From contig JAZNEI010000008.1 of NCBI GenBank assembly GCA_045588485.1, positions 1-58,162 of the forward strand: DNA of 58,162 bases. The letters run 5' to 3'. How positions within the stretch are numbered: the stretch's first letter is position 1; each line of letters begins with the position of its first letter. Below are positions 1-7,999 of this stretch, piece by piece. The DNA is from HGM04593 sp045588485 (GTDB lineage Bacteria > Bacteroidota > Bacteroidia > Bacteroidales > Bacteroidaceae). Below the pieces are notes generated by a model, which was not told where the DNA came from, ran no database searches, and saw only the letters and a list, made by a program, of their open reading frames with translations. Position numbers and translations under genes: made by a program.

Positions 1-530
1 CTTATTTTTTTATTACGACTACCGAGGGTTTCAATGAGTAATAGTCGCACGTAGCACAGCTGAAAGTTGTGCCGTGCGGGATACGGTTGCCACGGGCAAC
101 ATTGAAACCCTCAATGGGATGGCCCCAAAGGGGACAAATACTCTACTATAAAAACTGCCTTTATAGAAATCGTAAATAGGTCACGCGAAGTGCCGTAAGG
201 TGGCACCGCGTGGATAGCGCTTGCGAAGCAACTGCGATTGGTTCAATTATTGCGAAGCGATGATAGAGGCCATTGTTTAGCAATGGTCACGCGAAGTGTC
301 GCAAAGTGACACCGCGTGGGTTGCGATTGTCAAAGACAAAAACAATGGACTCAATGGGATGGCCCCAAAGGGGACAAATACCCTACTATAAAAACGGCCT
401 TTATAGAAATCGTAAATAGGTCATGCACAGTGTAGCCAAAGGTTACACCGCGTGGATTGCGGTCGCGAAGCGATTGTAATTAATTCAATGGGAGTTGCCC
501 GCAGGGCAAACTAAAAATAATCAACAACTT
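1..530. repeat. Non-coding array of small hairpins with a 73-bp direct repeat
   Basis: No plausible gene is present. Bases 111-183 and 351-423 are a direct repeat of 73 bp with two differences, 240 bp apart. Between and around them lie four hairpins of one design at 47-77, 182-212, 288-318 and 422-454: an outer stem (CACGCG with CGCGTG in the two middle copies), a two- or three-base bulge, then an inner five-base stem. The inner stem varies in a pairing-preserving way: GTGCC/GGCAC, GTGTC/GACAC, GTGTA/TACAC. Each is followed by a mini-hairpin such as TTGC-gaa-GCAA or TCGC-gaa-GCGA. The compensatory changes point to selection on structure. The array could be a transcribed RNA or a dispersed repeat family; I cannot tell which. 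Confidence 0.7.
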
Positions 531-531
531 A

Positions 532-576
532 CAACCGCTTCAACATTTCATTTTGTTGAGGCGGTTGCTTTATTTT
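532..576 (+). terminator. Intrinsic terminator after the hairpin array
   Basis: A 14-bp stem (532-545 with 554-567, one G-T pair, 8-base loop) is followed by CTTTATTTT. The orientation terminates plus-strand transcription coming out of the hairpin array, which suggests that the array is transcribed. A second short hairpin (CCTCCA/TGGAGG) follows at about 582-604. Confidence 0.65.
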
Positions 577-632
577 CACACCCTCCATACCATTCTGGAG
601 GGTATTTTAATATTATAGTTAATGAATGTAAA

Positions 633-654
633 TTGACACCACTTTTTGACACCA
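633..654 (+). repeat. Left copy of a paired TTGACACCA repeat
   Basis: TTGACACCA occurs at 633-641 and again at 646-654, a 13-base period. The same two-copy arrangement with the same spacing recurs at 1901-1922, just past the gene at 824-1894; 19 of 22 positions agree. The placement on both sides of a single accessory gene resembles the direct repeats left by insertion of a cassette. Confidence 0.6.
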
Positions 655-710
655 ATAGCAAAGTTATCCAATGTTAGTGTTAGTACAGTGCAAAGGGTAA
701 AAAGAGAATT

Positions 711-767
711 TTCATAAATACAGTTATTGCTCCTGGCGAAGCCGGGAGCAATAACTGTATTTATGAA
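711..767. repeat. 27-bp near-perfect hairpin with GAA loop
   Basis: Arms 711-737 and 741-767 pair over 27 bp with one G-T pair and a GAA loop (centre GGC-GAA-GCC). It lies just upstream of the promoter at 774-804. No T-tract follows, so it is not a standard terminator. It could be a cruciform-forming site, a protein-binding palindrome or a mobile-element remnant. Confidence 0.8.
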
Positions 768-773
768 TATCAC

Positions 774-804
774 TTGATTAAATGAATATAAATAAATAAC
801 TTTG
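774..804 (+). promoter_or_regulatory. Bacteroidales promoter for the restriction-like gene
   Basis: TTG at 774-776, a 20-base spacer, then TAACTTTG at 797-804. This matches the Bacteroides sigma-ABfr consensus (TTG, 19-21 bases, TAnnTTTG). Transcription would start near 811, giving a leader of about 13 bases before the ATG at 824. Confidence 0.75.
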
Positions 805-823
805 TGCATTAAAACATAGCACA

Positions 824-1894
824 ATGAATATTTGGAACACAATATGTAAAGACATATTAGATAAGAAAACAAAGCAAGCAACCGAAAAGGAATATCAAAA
901 ACTTGTCTATACACACTTTCGTTATTTATTAGGTTGGCACTGCGAGCGTGTAGAAAATCAATATCAATTAAGAGTTGGTAGTACAGTAAACTATGTATAT
1001 CCAGATATTGTATTTTTCAAGAACGACAATCCTTTGTTTGTTATTGAAATGAAAAAACCTAACCACACTCAAAATAAAGAGGAAATAGTACAACTTTTCT
1101 CTTACATGAAATTACTACCAGTGCAATTTGGTATATATATGGGAGAACATATAGAATTGTTCTATTATGAGTTTGGAAAAGAACCTATAAGTCTATTGAA
1201 AATTGACTTCGCAGAAAACTCTAATAATGGTAAAAACTTTATTGAACTTTTCAAACAAGAAAATTTCAACGCCGAACAGCTTACTAATTTTTGCATTGAA
1301 CAAATCGCAAAACAAGAAAAACAAAAAGAGATTAACGAGTTTATCAACGAACTTACAACAAAAAAAGGTAAGCAATTATTTATTGAGTTATTAAATCAAA
1401 AATTGACAAGCGAGGGATACTGTGCTGAAGATATTGAGAATATCACAAATGAAATAGAAATAAACATTCAACGTAAAAATTGCACAAACATAATACATAT
1501 AGAAACATACACTCCAGCCCAAACCCCTGTAATAAGTAACAATAAGCCAAAGGACTACACACATTATAGACTAAATGGAAATGGGAACTATGGCAAAGGG
1601 CATTTAGCGTTAGCTATAGTACAATTGTTTGTAAGGAATAACCCTCAACTTACTTATTATGAAATTGTAAATGCTATTCCATTTGGTATTGAAAAGTATT
1701 CTGAAATACAAAAGTGGAAAGAAACTACTACTGATAAATCCAAAGACAAGCGTTGGCGTGAAGAAAAAGAGAACTTAATGGTAAGTGCTGATGGGATTAC
1801 TTTTGCTTTTACAAGAGAAATTGGCAGTGGCAATATAGCGAAAATAATTAAATTTGGAGAAGAACAAGGATACACTATAGAACCAATAATATAA
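824..1894 (+). CDS. HsdR N-terminal-like restriction nuclease domain protein
   Basis: A 356-residue protein. Residues about 20-115 resemble the type I restriction enzyme R-subunit N-terminal nuclease domain (HSDR_N_2, PD-(D/E)xK fold). The visible motif is YPDIVFF followed by VIEMKKP, which supplies the D and ExK metal and catalytic residues. The middle is lysine- and glutamate-rich and helical. The C-terminal third (from about 250, HYRLNGNGNYGKGHLALAIV) is a separate conserved-looking globular domain that I do not recognise. No helicase motor and no HsdM/HsdS neighbour is present, so it is not a complete type I system; a stand-alone nuclease or modification-dependent restriction role is inferred. 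It has its own promoter and is flanked by a duplicated repeat pair, consistent with acquisition as a cassette. Confidence 0.65.
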   Translation: MNIWNTICKDILDKKTKQATEKEYQKLVYTHFRYLLGWHCERVENQYQLRVGSTVNYVYPDIVFFKNDNPLFVIEMKKPNHTQNKEEIVQLFSYMKLLPVQFGIYMGEHIELFYYEFGKEPISLLKIDFAENSNNGKNFIELFKQENFNAEQLTNFCIEQIAKQEKQKEINEFINELTTKKGKQLFIELLNQKLTSEGYCAEDIENITNEIEINIQRKNCTNIIHIETYTPAQTPVISNNKPKDYTHYRLNGNGNYGKGHLALAIVQLFVRNNPQLTYYEIVNAIPFGIEKYSEIQKWKETTTDKSKDKRWREEKENLMVSADGITFAFTREIGSGNIAKIIKFGEEQGYTIEPII

Positions 1895-1900
1895 AATCTT

Positions 1901-1922
1901 TCGACACCAGTTCTTGACACCA
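1901..1922 (+). repeat. Right copy of the paired TTGACACCA repeat
   Basis: TCGACACCA (1901-1909) and TTGACACCA (1914-1922), again with 13-base spacing, six bases past the stop of the restriction-like gene. It is the counterpart of 633-654 in the same orientation. The remaining bases up to purC (1923-2039) are A+T-rich; I could not assign a convincing promoter there. Confidence 0.6.
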
Positions 1923-2039
1923 GTTACCGTTTCAAAAGGCAAAATTTTGTATTAAAGTATTGATGATAAAGTTAAAATATTCAGTAATAAATTAACATAT
2001 CTAGTCGAGTGGGAGTAAAAAACATATAAATTTATAGGT

Positions 2040-2984
2040 ATGAAAGCAATTGTTAAGACAGACTTTAATTTTCCTGGACAGACCTCCCATTATGTAGGAA
2101 AAGTAAGAGATGTGTATAGCATCGGTAATGACTATTTGGTAATGGTGGTATCCGACCGTATTTCTGCATTTGATGTAGTTCTCCCCAAAGGAATTCCATT
2201 TAAAGGACAGGTGCTGAATCAGATTGCCGCCAAGTTCCTTGATGCGACTGCGGATATTCTTCCGAACTGGAAGATTGCAGTTCCAGACCCAATGGTAACA
2301 GTCGGTCATAAATGCACTCCTTTCAAGGTGGAAATGGTTATCCGTGGCTACTTGTCAGGTCATGCATGGAGAGAATATAAAGAAGGAAAGAGGACTCTTT
2401 GTGGTGTAGAGATGCCTGAAGGTATGGTAGAAAACCAAAAGTTCCCTGAGCCGATTATCACACCAACCACAAAGGCTGATGAAGGACATGATGAGGACAT
2501 TTCTAAAGAAGAAATCATTGCTCAAGGCATTGTGAATAAAGAAGACTATGAACTGCTTGAATCATACACTAGAGCCATATTCCAAAGAGGTACGGAAATA
2601 GCTGAAAAGATGGGGCTGATTTTGGTGGATACCAAATATGAATTCGGAAAGAAGGACGGAAAGATTTACTTGATGGATGAAATCCATACTCCTGACTCAT
2701 CTCGTTATTTTTATGCCGAAGGTTATGCAGAGCGTTTGGCCAAGGGTGAAAAGCAAAAACAACTGTCAAAGGAGTTCGTTCGCGAATGGCTGATGGCAAA
2801 TGGTTTCCAAGGTAAAGAAGGTCAGCAAGTTCCTGAAATGACGGAAGATATTATCAATGGCATTACAGAACGCTATATCGAGTTGTACGAAAATATAACC
2901 GGTGAAGCATTTGTAAAGGGTAAATGCGATGATGTAAATTCACGCATTGAAGAAAATATAAACAATTGGATTAAGACTTTATAA
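2040..2984 (+). CDS. purC: Phosphoribosylaminoimidazole-succinocarboxamide synthase (SAICAR synthetase)
   Basis: Catalyses ATP-dependent ligation of aspartate to CAIR in de novo purine synthesis, in the cytosol. The 314 residues match the longer Bacteroidetes/eukaryote-like PurC subgroup. Visible family sequence includes GKVRDVYSIGNDYLVMVVSD near the N-terminus (nucleotide-binding glycine region), the SDRISAFDVVLP block, EMVIRGYLSGHAW and the late MDEIHTPDSSRY motif. It stands 70 bases upstream of purT on the same strand, another purine gene, so co-transcription is likely. The start at ATG 2040 fits the family N-terminus. Confidence 0.95.
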   Translation: MKAIVKTDFNFPGQTSHYVGKVRDVYSIGNDYLVMVVSDRISAFDVVLPKGIPFKGQVLNQIAAKFLDATADILPNWKIAVPDPMVTVGHKCTPFKVEMVIRGYLSGHAWREYKEGKRTLCGVEMPEGMVENQKFPEPIITPTTKADEGHDEDISKEEIIAQGIVNKEDYELLESYTRAIFQRGTEIAEKMGLILVDTKYEFGKKDGKIYLMDEIHTPDSSRYFYAEGYAERLAKGEKQKQLSKEFVREWLMANGFQGKEGQQVPEMTEDIINGITERYIELYENITGEAFVKGKCDDVNSRIEENINNWIKTL

Positions 2985-3054
2985 GTTACATAATAGGAAG
3001 AAGGATAAATGTCTTGTTCTTCTCCCCGATTTTTAATCTTGTATATTTTATTAT

Positions 3055-4224
3055 ATGGCAAAAAAGATTCTTCTTTTAGGTTCTGGCGAGTTGGGTAAAG
3101 AATTTGTGATTGCAGCCCAACGAAAAGGCCAGTATATAATAGCATGTGATTCGTATGCAGGGGCACCGGCTATGCAGGTAGCCGATGAATACGAAGTGTT
3201 CAGTATGTTGGATGGTGAAGCTCTTGAAGCAGCAGTACAAAAACACCGACCGGACATCATCGTGCCCGAGATTGAAGCAATACGCACAGAAAAGTTATAT
3301 GAATTTGAAGCTCAAGGCATTCAAGTGGTTCCAAGTGCAAAAGCAATAAACTACACGATGAATCGTAAGGCTATCCGAGACCTTGCCGCTAAGGAATTGG
3401 GCTTAAAGACAGCCAAATATTTCTATGCAAAGTCTTTGGAAGAATTGAAGGAGGCTGCAATGGAAATTGGTTATCCGTGCGTGGTAAAGCCTTTAATGTC
3501 ATCATCCGGAAAGGGACAGTCATTGGTTAAATGTGCCGATGAATTAGAACAAGCTTGGATTTATGGTTGCGAAGGTAGTCGTGGCGACATCAAGGAACTC
3601 ATCATTGAAGAATTCATTAAGTTCGATAGTGAAATCACATTGCTGACTGTAACCCAACAACATGGCCCAACGTTGTTCTGTGCCCCTATTGGTCACGTTC
3701 AGAAAGGTGGGGACTATAGAGAAAGCTTTCAACCGGCACCCGTCTCGCCCAATCATTTGGAGGTTGCAAAGGAAATGGCGGCAAAAGTAACAGAGGCTTT
3801 GACCGGTGCGGGTATTTGGGGTGTTGAATTCTTCTTAAGCAATGAACATGGGGTTTACTTCTCGGAACTTTCACCACGTCCACACGATACCGGTATGGTT
3901 ACATTGGCAGGTACTCAGAACTTGAATGAGTTTGAGCTACATTGCCGTGCCGTCCTCGGTTTGCCTATTCCTGAAATCACTCAGGAGCGTATAGGTGCAA
4001 GTGCCGTTATTCTTTCGCCCATTGCAAGTAAGGAAACTCCACGCTATCGTGGTGAAGAAGAAGTATGCAAGTTATCCAATACATATCTCCGCATCTTCGG
4101 CAAGCCTTTCACTAAGGTAAATCGTCGTATGGGTGTTGTCGTAAGCTATGCTCCTAATGGGAGCAATCTTGATGCTTTACGCGATAAGTGCAAGGCTGCT
4201 GCAGCAAAGGTAGAGGTATATTAA
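3055..4224 (+). CDS. purT: Formate-dependent phosphoribosylglycinamide formyltransferase (GAR transformylase 2)
   Basis: An ATP-grasp enzyme that makes formyl-GAR from GAR, formate and ATP, a folate-independent alternative to PurN. The 389 residues are close to the 392 of the Escherichia coli enzyme. Visible blocks are the N-terminal KKILLLGSGELGKEFVIAAQ dinucleotide-like fold, the substrate-binding PDIIVPEIEAI, the ATP-grasp glycine loop VVKPLMSSSGKGQS, and the metal-binding GVEFFLSNEHGVYFSELSPRPHDTG. It follows purC, which supports the role in purine synthesis. Confidence 0.95.
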   Translation: MAKKILLLGSGELGKEFVIAAQRKGQYIIACDSYAGAPAMQVADEYEVFSMLDGEALEAAVQKHRPDIIVPEIEAIRTEKLYEFEAQGIQVVPSAKAINYTMNRKAIRDLAAKELGLKTAKYFYAKSLEELKEAAMEIGYPCVVKPLMSSSGKGQSLVKCADELEQAWIYGCEGSRGDIKELIIEEFIKFDSEITLLTVTQQHGPTLFCAPIGHVQKGGDYRESFQPAPVSPNHLEVAKEMAAKVTEALTGAGIWGVEFFLSNEHGVYFSELSPRPHDTGMVTLAGTQNLNEFELHCRAVLGLPIPEITQERIGASAVILSPIASKETPRYRGEEEVCKLSNTYLRIFGKPFTKVNRRMGVVVSYAPNGSNLDALRDKCKAAAAKVEVY

Positions 4225-4285
4225 TTTTAACGGATACTTGTTTTTTGTATTATAAGTAATATTTGTTTAATTTAATGATAAGGTT

Positions 4286-4666
4286 ATGAGAAATATATAT
4301 ATGATGGCAGTACTTTTGTCCCTTGTACTGCTATTCTTCAGCAGTTGCAATAAAAACAATGGGGTAGAGACAATTCCTGCTAAAGAATTTGCAAAAGTAA
4401 TATCGAATCCGGATGTTCAACTTATAGATGTACGCTCGACTGAAGAGTTCATTGAAGGCAATATTGAGGGAAGTGTTAATATAAGTCTTGCAGGGGAGGA
4501 TTTTTGTGGTCAGGTTGTTAGGACACTTGACAAGGAACGCCCTGTAGCAGTTTACTGCCGTGGCGGACGCCAGAGTGCGGAAGCTGCCGAAAAACTTGAC
4601 TCTATGGGATTTAAAGTCTTTGAACTTGAAAATGGCTACAAAGAATGGGTTAAAGATGCGAAATAG
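4286..4666 (+). CDS. Rhodanese-like lipoprotein
   Basis: A 126-residue protein with a lipoprotein signal peptide: hydrophobic residues 6-18 and a lipobox ending at C21 (FFSSC). Residues about 30-126 form a single rhodanese domain with LIDVRSTEEF and the active-site loop VYCRGGRQS, where C91 is the predicted persulfide-forming cysteine. It would act at the periplasmic face of a membrane. Single-domain rhodaneses of this kind carry sulfur or have redox roles; the substrate cannot be read from sequence. It is 61 bases downstream of purT and may be read through from it. Confidence 0.85.
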   Translation: MRNIYMMAVLLSLVLLFFSSCNKNNGVETIPAKEFAKVISNPDVQLIDVRSTEEFIEGNIEGSVNISLAGEDFCGQVVRTLDKERPVAVYCRGGRQSAEAAEKLDSMGFKVFELENGYKEWVKDAK

Positions 4667-4690
4667 TGTACAGGCCTATATAGAGTAAAT

Positions 4691-4728
4691 AACTGTTTGA
4701 CAATGTTGTTATGCGTTGTCAAACAGTT
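4691..4728 (+). terminator. Hairpin after the rhodanese gene
   Basis: A 13-bp perfect stem (4691-4703 with 4716-4728) with a 12-base loop, 25 bases after the stop. Only a weak T-run follows (GTGTTTATAAT), so terminator function is probable rather than certain. Confidence 0.55.
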
Positions 4729-4805
4729 GTGTTTATAATACTCGCTTTTTATTGTTCTTGATATGAATTAACTTAGAAGCTGTTTATCATACAATTCCCT
4801 ATTTT

Positions 4806-6338
4806 ATGAAGTTCTCTAAAACACTGTGTGCAATGGCTCTCCTGTCGTTTGTCTCAAATGTGCAGGCTGAAGACAAGCGCCCCAACATAATACTCTTCAT
4901 GGTAGATGATATGGGATGGCAGGATACATCTGTACCATTTCATACTCAAAAGACACCGTTGAATAATCGTTATAATACCCCAAATATGGAGCGCCTCGCT
5001 GCTATGGGAGTCAAATTTACCCAGGCCTATGCTTCAAGTGTCAGTTCACCTTCAAGATGCAGTTTGATGACAGGTGTAAATGCTGCACGCCATAGGGTAA
5101 CAAACTGGACTTTTACAAAAAACGTGCCTACCGATGAAAGGCACGAAACACTTAAAATGCCCCAATGGAATGTCAACGGTATACAGGCTGTTGAGGATGT
5201 ACCTTATAGTTTTCCGGTTACATCTTTGACCGAAATCCTCTCAAATAATGGATATATTACGATAAATTGCGGTAAGGCCCATTTCGGTGCAACTGATACA
5301 CCTTCGGCCAATCCTGTTAATTTGGGATTTAAGGTCAATATAGCCGGGCATGCAGCCGGTGGACTTGCTTCATATTTAGGCACCGAACGCTTTGGCCACA
5401 ATTCAGATGGTGAGCCTGTCAGCCTTTTTGCAGTTCCAGGGCTTGAAGAGTATTGGGATAATGATGTTTTTATCACTGAGGCTCTGACACTTGAAGCCAT
5501 AAAGGTGCTTGAAAGTTCTATTGAAAAGAAAGAACCTTTCTTCCTTTATATGTCACACTATGCAGTACATGTGCCTTTGCAAGCCGATAACCGTTTTGTT
5601 GATAAGTATCTGCAGCAAGGACTTGCGCAATCCGAAGCTAACTATGCGTCTATGGTAGAAGGAATGGACAAAAGCCTCGGCGATATTATGGATTATTTAG
5701 AGAGCAAAGAGGAACTTGAAAATACTATCATAATCTTTATGTCTGATAATGGGGGATACTCGCTTTACGGGCGTACGCCTCCATTGCATACTCAAAACCT
5801 TCCGTTGCGTTCCGGTAAAGGCTCTGCTTATGAAGGGGGTATTCGAGTGCCCATGATAGTCTACTGGAATGGAACTGTAAATCCTGGAACGACTATTAAT
5901 GATTATGTGATAATAGAAGATTTTTTTCCATCAATTCTTGAAATGGCTGAGGTTGACAGCTACGACACTAAACAACAAGTTGATGGTGTGAGTTTTGTGC
6001 CAATTCTTAGAGGCAAGAATATTGACAATGATTCTCGCTCCTTAATTTGGAATATGCCAAATAACTGGATTGCGGGCGATAATAGAATTTACGGGATTGG
6101 TGCTACATGTACAATCCGTCAAGGAGATTACAAACTGATTTATTGGTATGAAGATGGGAAGAAAGAGCTATATAACATACGTACAGATATCGGCGAGACT
6201 GATAATATTGCAGAATCATTTCCTTTACTTACTAAACAGCTAAGTGAACTATTGTCGGACAAACTCCGTAGTGTAGATGCACAGCGCCCATTCTTCATAT
6301 CCACAGGAGAGCCTTGCCCTTGGCCGGACGGTCGTTAA
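4806..6338 (+). CDS. Secreted sulfatase, serine-type
   Basis: A 510-residue enzyme with a cleavable signal peptide (residues 1-21, cleavage after VQA). The sulfatase fold begins RPNIILFMVDDMGW, giving the metal-binding aspartate pair. The maturation motif is S80-S-P-S-R, so the formylglycine is made from serine and needs an anaerobic radical-SAM maturase (anSME), not found in this window. FMSDNGGYS supplies further metal ligands. Such enzymes remove sulfate esters from host glycans or polysaccharides in the periplasm. No SusC/SusD or glycoside hydrolase lies alongside, so the substrate is unknown. The next plus-strand gene has been destroyed by an insertion. Confidence 0.9.
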   Translation: MKFSKTLCAMALLSFVSNVQAEDKRPNIILFMVDDMGWQDTSVPFHTQKTPLNNRYNTPNMERLAAMGVKFTQAYASSVSSPSRCSLMTGVNAARHRVTNWTFTKNVPTDERHETLKMPQWNVNGIQAVEDVPYSFPVTSLTEILSNNGYITINCGKAHFGATDTPSANPVNLGFKVNIAGHAAGGLASYLGTERFGHNSDGEPVSLFAVPGLEEYWDNDVFITEALTLEAIKVLESSIEKKEPFFLYMSHYAVHVPLQADNRFVDKYLQQGLAQSEANYASMVEGMDKSLGDIMDYLESKEELENTIIIFMSDNGGYSLYGRTPPLHTQNLPLRSGKGSAYEGGIRVPMIVYWNGTVNPGTTINDYVIIEDFFPSILEMAEVDSYDTKQQVDGVSFVPILRGKNIDNDSRSLIWNMPNNWIAGDNRIYGIGATCTIRQGDYKLIYWYEDGKKELYNIRTDIGETDNIAESFPLLTKQLSELLSDKLRSVDAQRPFFISTGEPCPWPDGR

Positions 6339-6512
6339 CATCGAAAAAAATATAAAAACATTATATGCCCTATAGTGTATAGTAATATAAGAAGTCTAAG
6401 AAAGTCTAAAAAACAATATTTTTGTAAATTTCTTGGATAAAATCACTAACTTTCCGCGCGTTTGTTGAATATAAGCAACTCTATTGATAACATTATTAAG
6501 ACAATATAAACT

Positions 6513-6599
6513 ATGACAAAATTACGTATCACGATGTTAGTGGAAAATTTAATGATTTTGGGCCGTGCGAAGCAGCGCGGGCTGACCCCTGATTTCTGA
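6513..6599 (+). pseudogene. 5' stub of an interrupted gene, possibly MBL-fold hydrolase
   Basis: An ATG at 6513 opens a 28-codon frame (MTKLRITMLVEN...). Only about 23 codons lie before the IS21-like end at 6583; the rest reads IS sequence to a stop. The start resembles the N-terminus of small MBL-fold metallohydrolases, which begin with a short strand and a LVEN/LVDN motif, but the piece is too short to be sure. A possible promoter (TTTG 6421-6424, then TAACTTTC 6447-6454) precedes it. The 3' part is not seen beyond the element. Confidence 0.4.
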
Positions 6600-7330
6600 A
6601 ATAGAGTTGACCCTAAAATATAATAGATAAATGACCCCTGGAATAGTTGTAATATCCAGGGGTTATTCTGTAATTTTATTCGTGTTTTGGCTGATGCGTC
6701 GAAAATAAAATTACAATGAACAAAATTAAGCAAATTTTACGATGTTACGCACATGGTATGGGACTAAAAAGCATAAGTTCAGTCCTATGTGTGTCGCGCA
6801 ACACAGTGCGCCGCTATGTGCGCATCTATCAAGAGTGTGGAGTATCGCTTGAACATCTCCTCACAATGCAGGAAGAACATCTGAGAGATCTGTTTTTCGG
6901 CAGTAATGAAAGGGTTCATACCCCTACTCGCAAAGAGGTTGTTCTTCAAGAGCTACTGCCTGAGTATGCAAAGCGTCTATGCCGCAAAGACCAGACCAAG
7001 GCGACACTGTATAATGAGTATCGTCTACGACATCCAGACGGGTATAGTTATTCGAGTTTCTGCGTTCATCTGCGACGCTATCTTATGCAGAGCAAACCTG
7101 TTGGGCGAGTTGAACACAAGGCGGCAGACCAGATGTATGTGGACTTTGCAGGAGATAGATTATCAATTACAGCTCCAATCAGTGGAGAATCAACTCCTAT
7201 TGATGTATTTGTCGCAATTCTACCTTGCAGTCACTACACCTTACTGTAAAGCAGTTGCTTCGCAACGCAAGGAGGACTTTATTGGAGCGTGCGAAGATGC
7301 ATTGCGCTTTTATGGTGGAGCCGTTATCTG
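6583..7330 (+). mobile_element. Truncated IS21-family element (left end plus part of istA)
   Basis: The left end carries TGACCC at 6583, 6608 and 6632, a 24-25-base period typical of the repeated transposase-binding sites in IS21-family ends. An inverted repeat CCCCTGGA/TCCAGGGG (6635-6663) lies inside the end. It is followed by the istA remnant. There is no istB and no right end, so the element is truncated by about 7330. It cannot move by itself. Confidence 0.75.
6716..7330 (+). pseudogene. istA: IstA transposase fragment, frameshifted and truncated
   Basis: Residues 1-177 show the IS21 IstA N-terminal helix-turn-helix (GMGLKSISSVLCVSRNTVRRYVR), the zinc-finger-like middle and the start of the DDE catalytic core (MYVDFAGDRLS, with its first aspartate). 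One extra C at 7239/7240 shifts the frame and creates a stop at 7247. The other frame then continues with recognisable IstA sequence (AVASQRKEDFIGACEDALRFYGG) until about 7325, where similarity ends. Full-length IstA is about 500 residues, so this is dead. Confidence 0.85.
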
Positions 7331-7463
7331 TTCATAAGATATCGGCTACTTTACTTAGAGTTTTAACTCTCGATTTACCTTCTGCTTATTGGCGTAAATT
7401 CACCTTTTTTACTCCGAAAAACTTTTTTTCAAAAAAATAAAGAGCAGTGTTACAAAATCGAAT

Positions 7464-7471
7464 TATCTTCG
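7464..7471 (+). promoter_or_regulatory. Probable -7 element of the sigma-factor operon
   Basis: TATCTTCG, close to TAnnTTTG, lies 34 bases before the sigma factor ATG. No TTG stands at the expected -33 position, so this is a partial match. The same TATCTTCG octamer precedes the genes at 18668 and 19324. Confidence 0.4.
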
Positions 7472-7505
7472 TCTTTATAGTGAAGAGAGACACAACAAAG
7501 GATAA

Positions 7506-7988
7506 ATGACACACGCCGAGTTCAAAAAACGCTTTTTACCGCTGCATCAGATTTTGTATAGCGAAGCATACCGAATGCTTGGCGACAAATTTGAGGCCGA
7601 GGATGCTGTGCAGACCCTCTATCTTAGACTTTGGGAGAAGAGAGAGCAGCTCGACAACCTTGCGTCGCCCGAGGGATACTGTCGCACAGCACTGCGAAAC
7701 ATCTGTATCGACCGTTGGCGGGTTCTTAGGATGCAGGAAGAGAAAAATTCTGATTTTGCCGAAGATATAAACCTGGAATCTCCACCCGATATTGAAGGTA
7801 AAGAGGCCGAACAATGCCTGGCACATTTCCTAAGTACACTATCCGAGACACAGCAACGCATTCTTAAGATGAATATGAGTGGCTATAGTTTCAAAGAGAT
7901 TGAGGAGATAACAGGAGTACCCGAAGCAAATATAAGAGTAACAATTTCGCGTTTGCGAAAGAGATTCAGAAAAAATTATATAATATAA
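7506..7988 (+). CDS. ECF-type RNA polymerase sigma-70 factor
   Basis: A 160-residue sigma factor. Region 2 spans about residues 15-50 (LYSEAYRMLGDKFEAEDAVQTLYLRLWEKR) and region 4 about residues 105-155 (LSETQQRILKMNMSGYSFKEIEEITGVPEANIRVTISRLRKRFRK), a classic -35-binding helix-turn-helix. Region 3 is absent, as in ECF factors. It heads an operon with a membrane protein that looks like its anti-sigma partner (8000) and three secreted proteins. This order (ECF sigma, membrane protein, DUF4252 proteins) recurs in Bacteroidetes. The signal sensed is unknown. Confidence 0.92.
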   Translation: MTHAEFKKRFLPLHQILYSEAYRMLGDKFEAEDAVQTLYLRLWEKREQLDNLASPEGYCRTALRNICIDRWRVLRMQEEKNSDFAEDINLESPPDIEGKEAEQCLAHFLSTLSETQQRILKMNMSGYSFKEIEEITGVPEANIRVTISRLRKRFRKNYII

Positions 7989-7999
7989 GGAGTTTGATT

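Noticed and set aside
1..530. CRISPR array
   Set aside because: Repeat units are unequal in spacing, hairpins vary in sequence, there are no unique spacers of even length and no cas genes nearby.
576..914. Minus-strand frame of 112 codons
   Set aside because: It runs through the terminator, the 27-bp hairpin, the promoter and the start of the restriction-like gene; composition is low-complexity.
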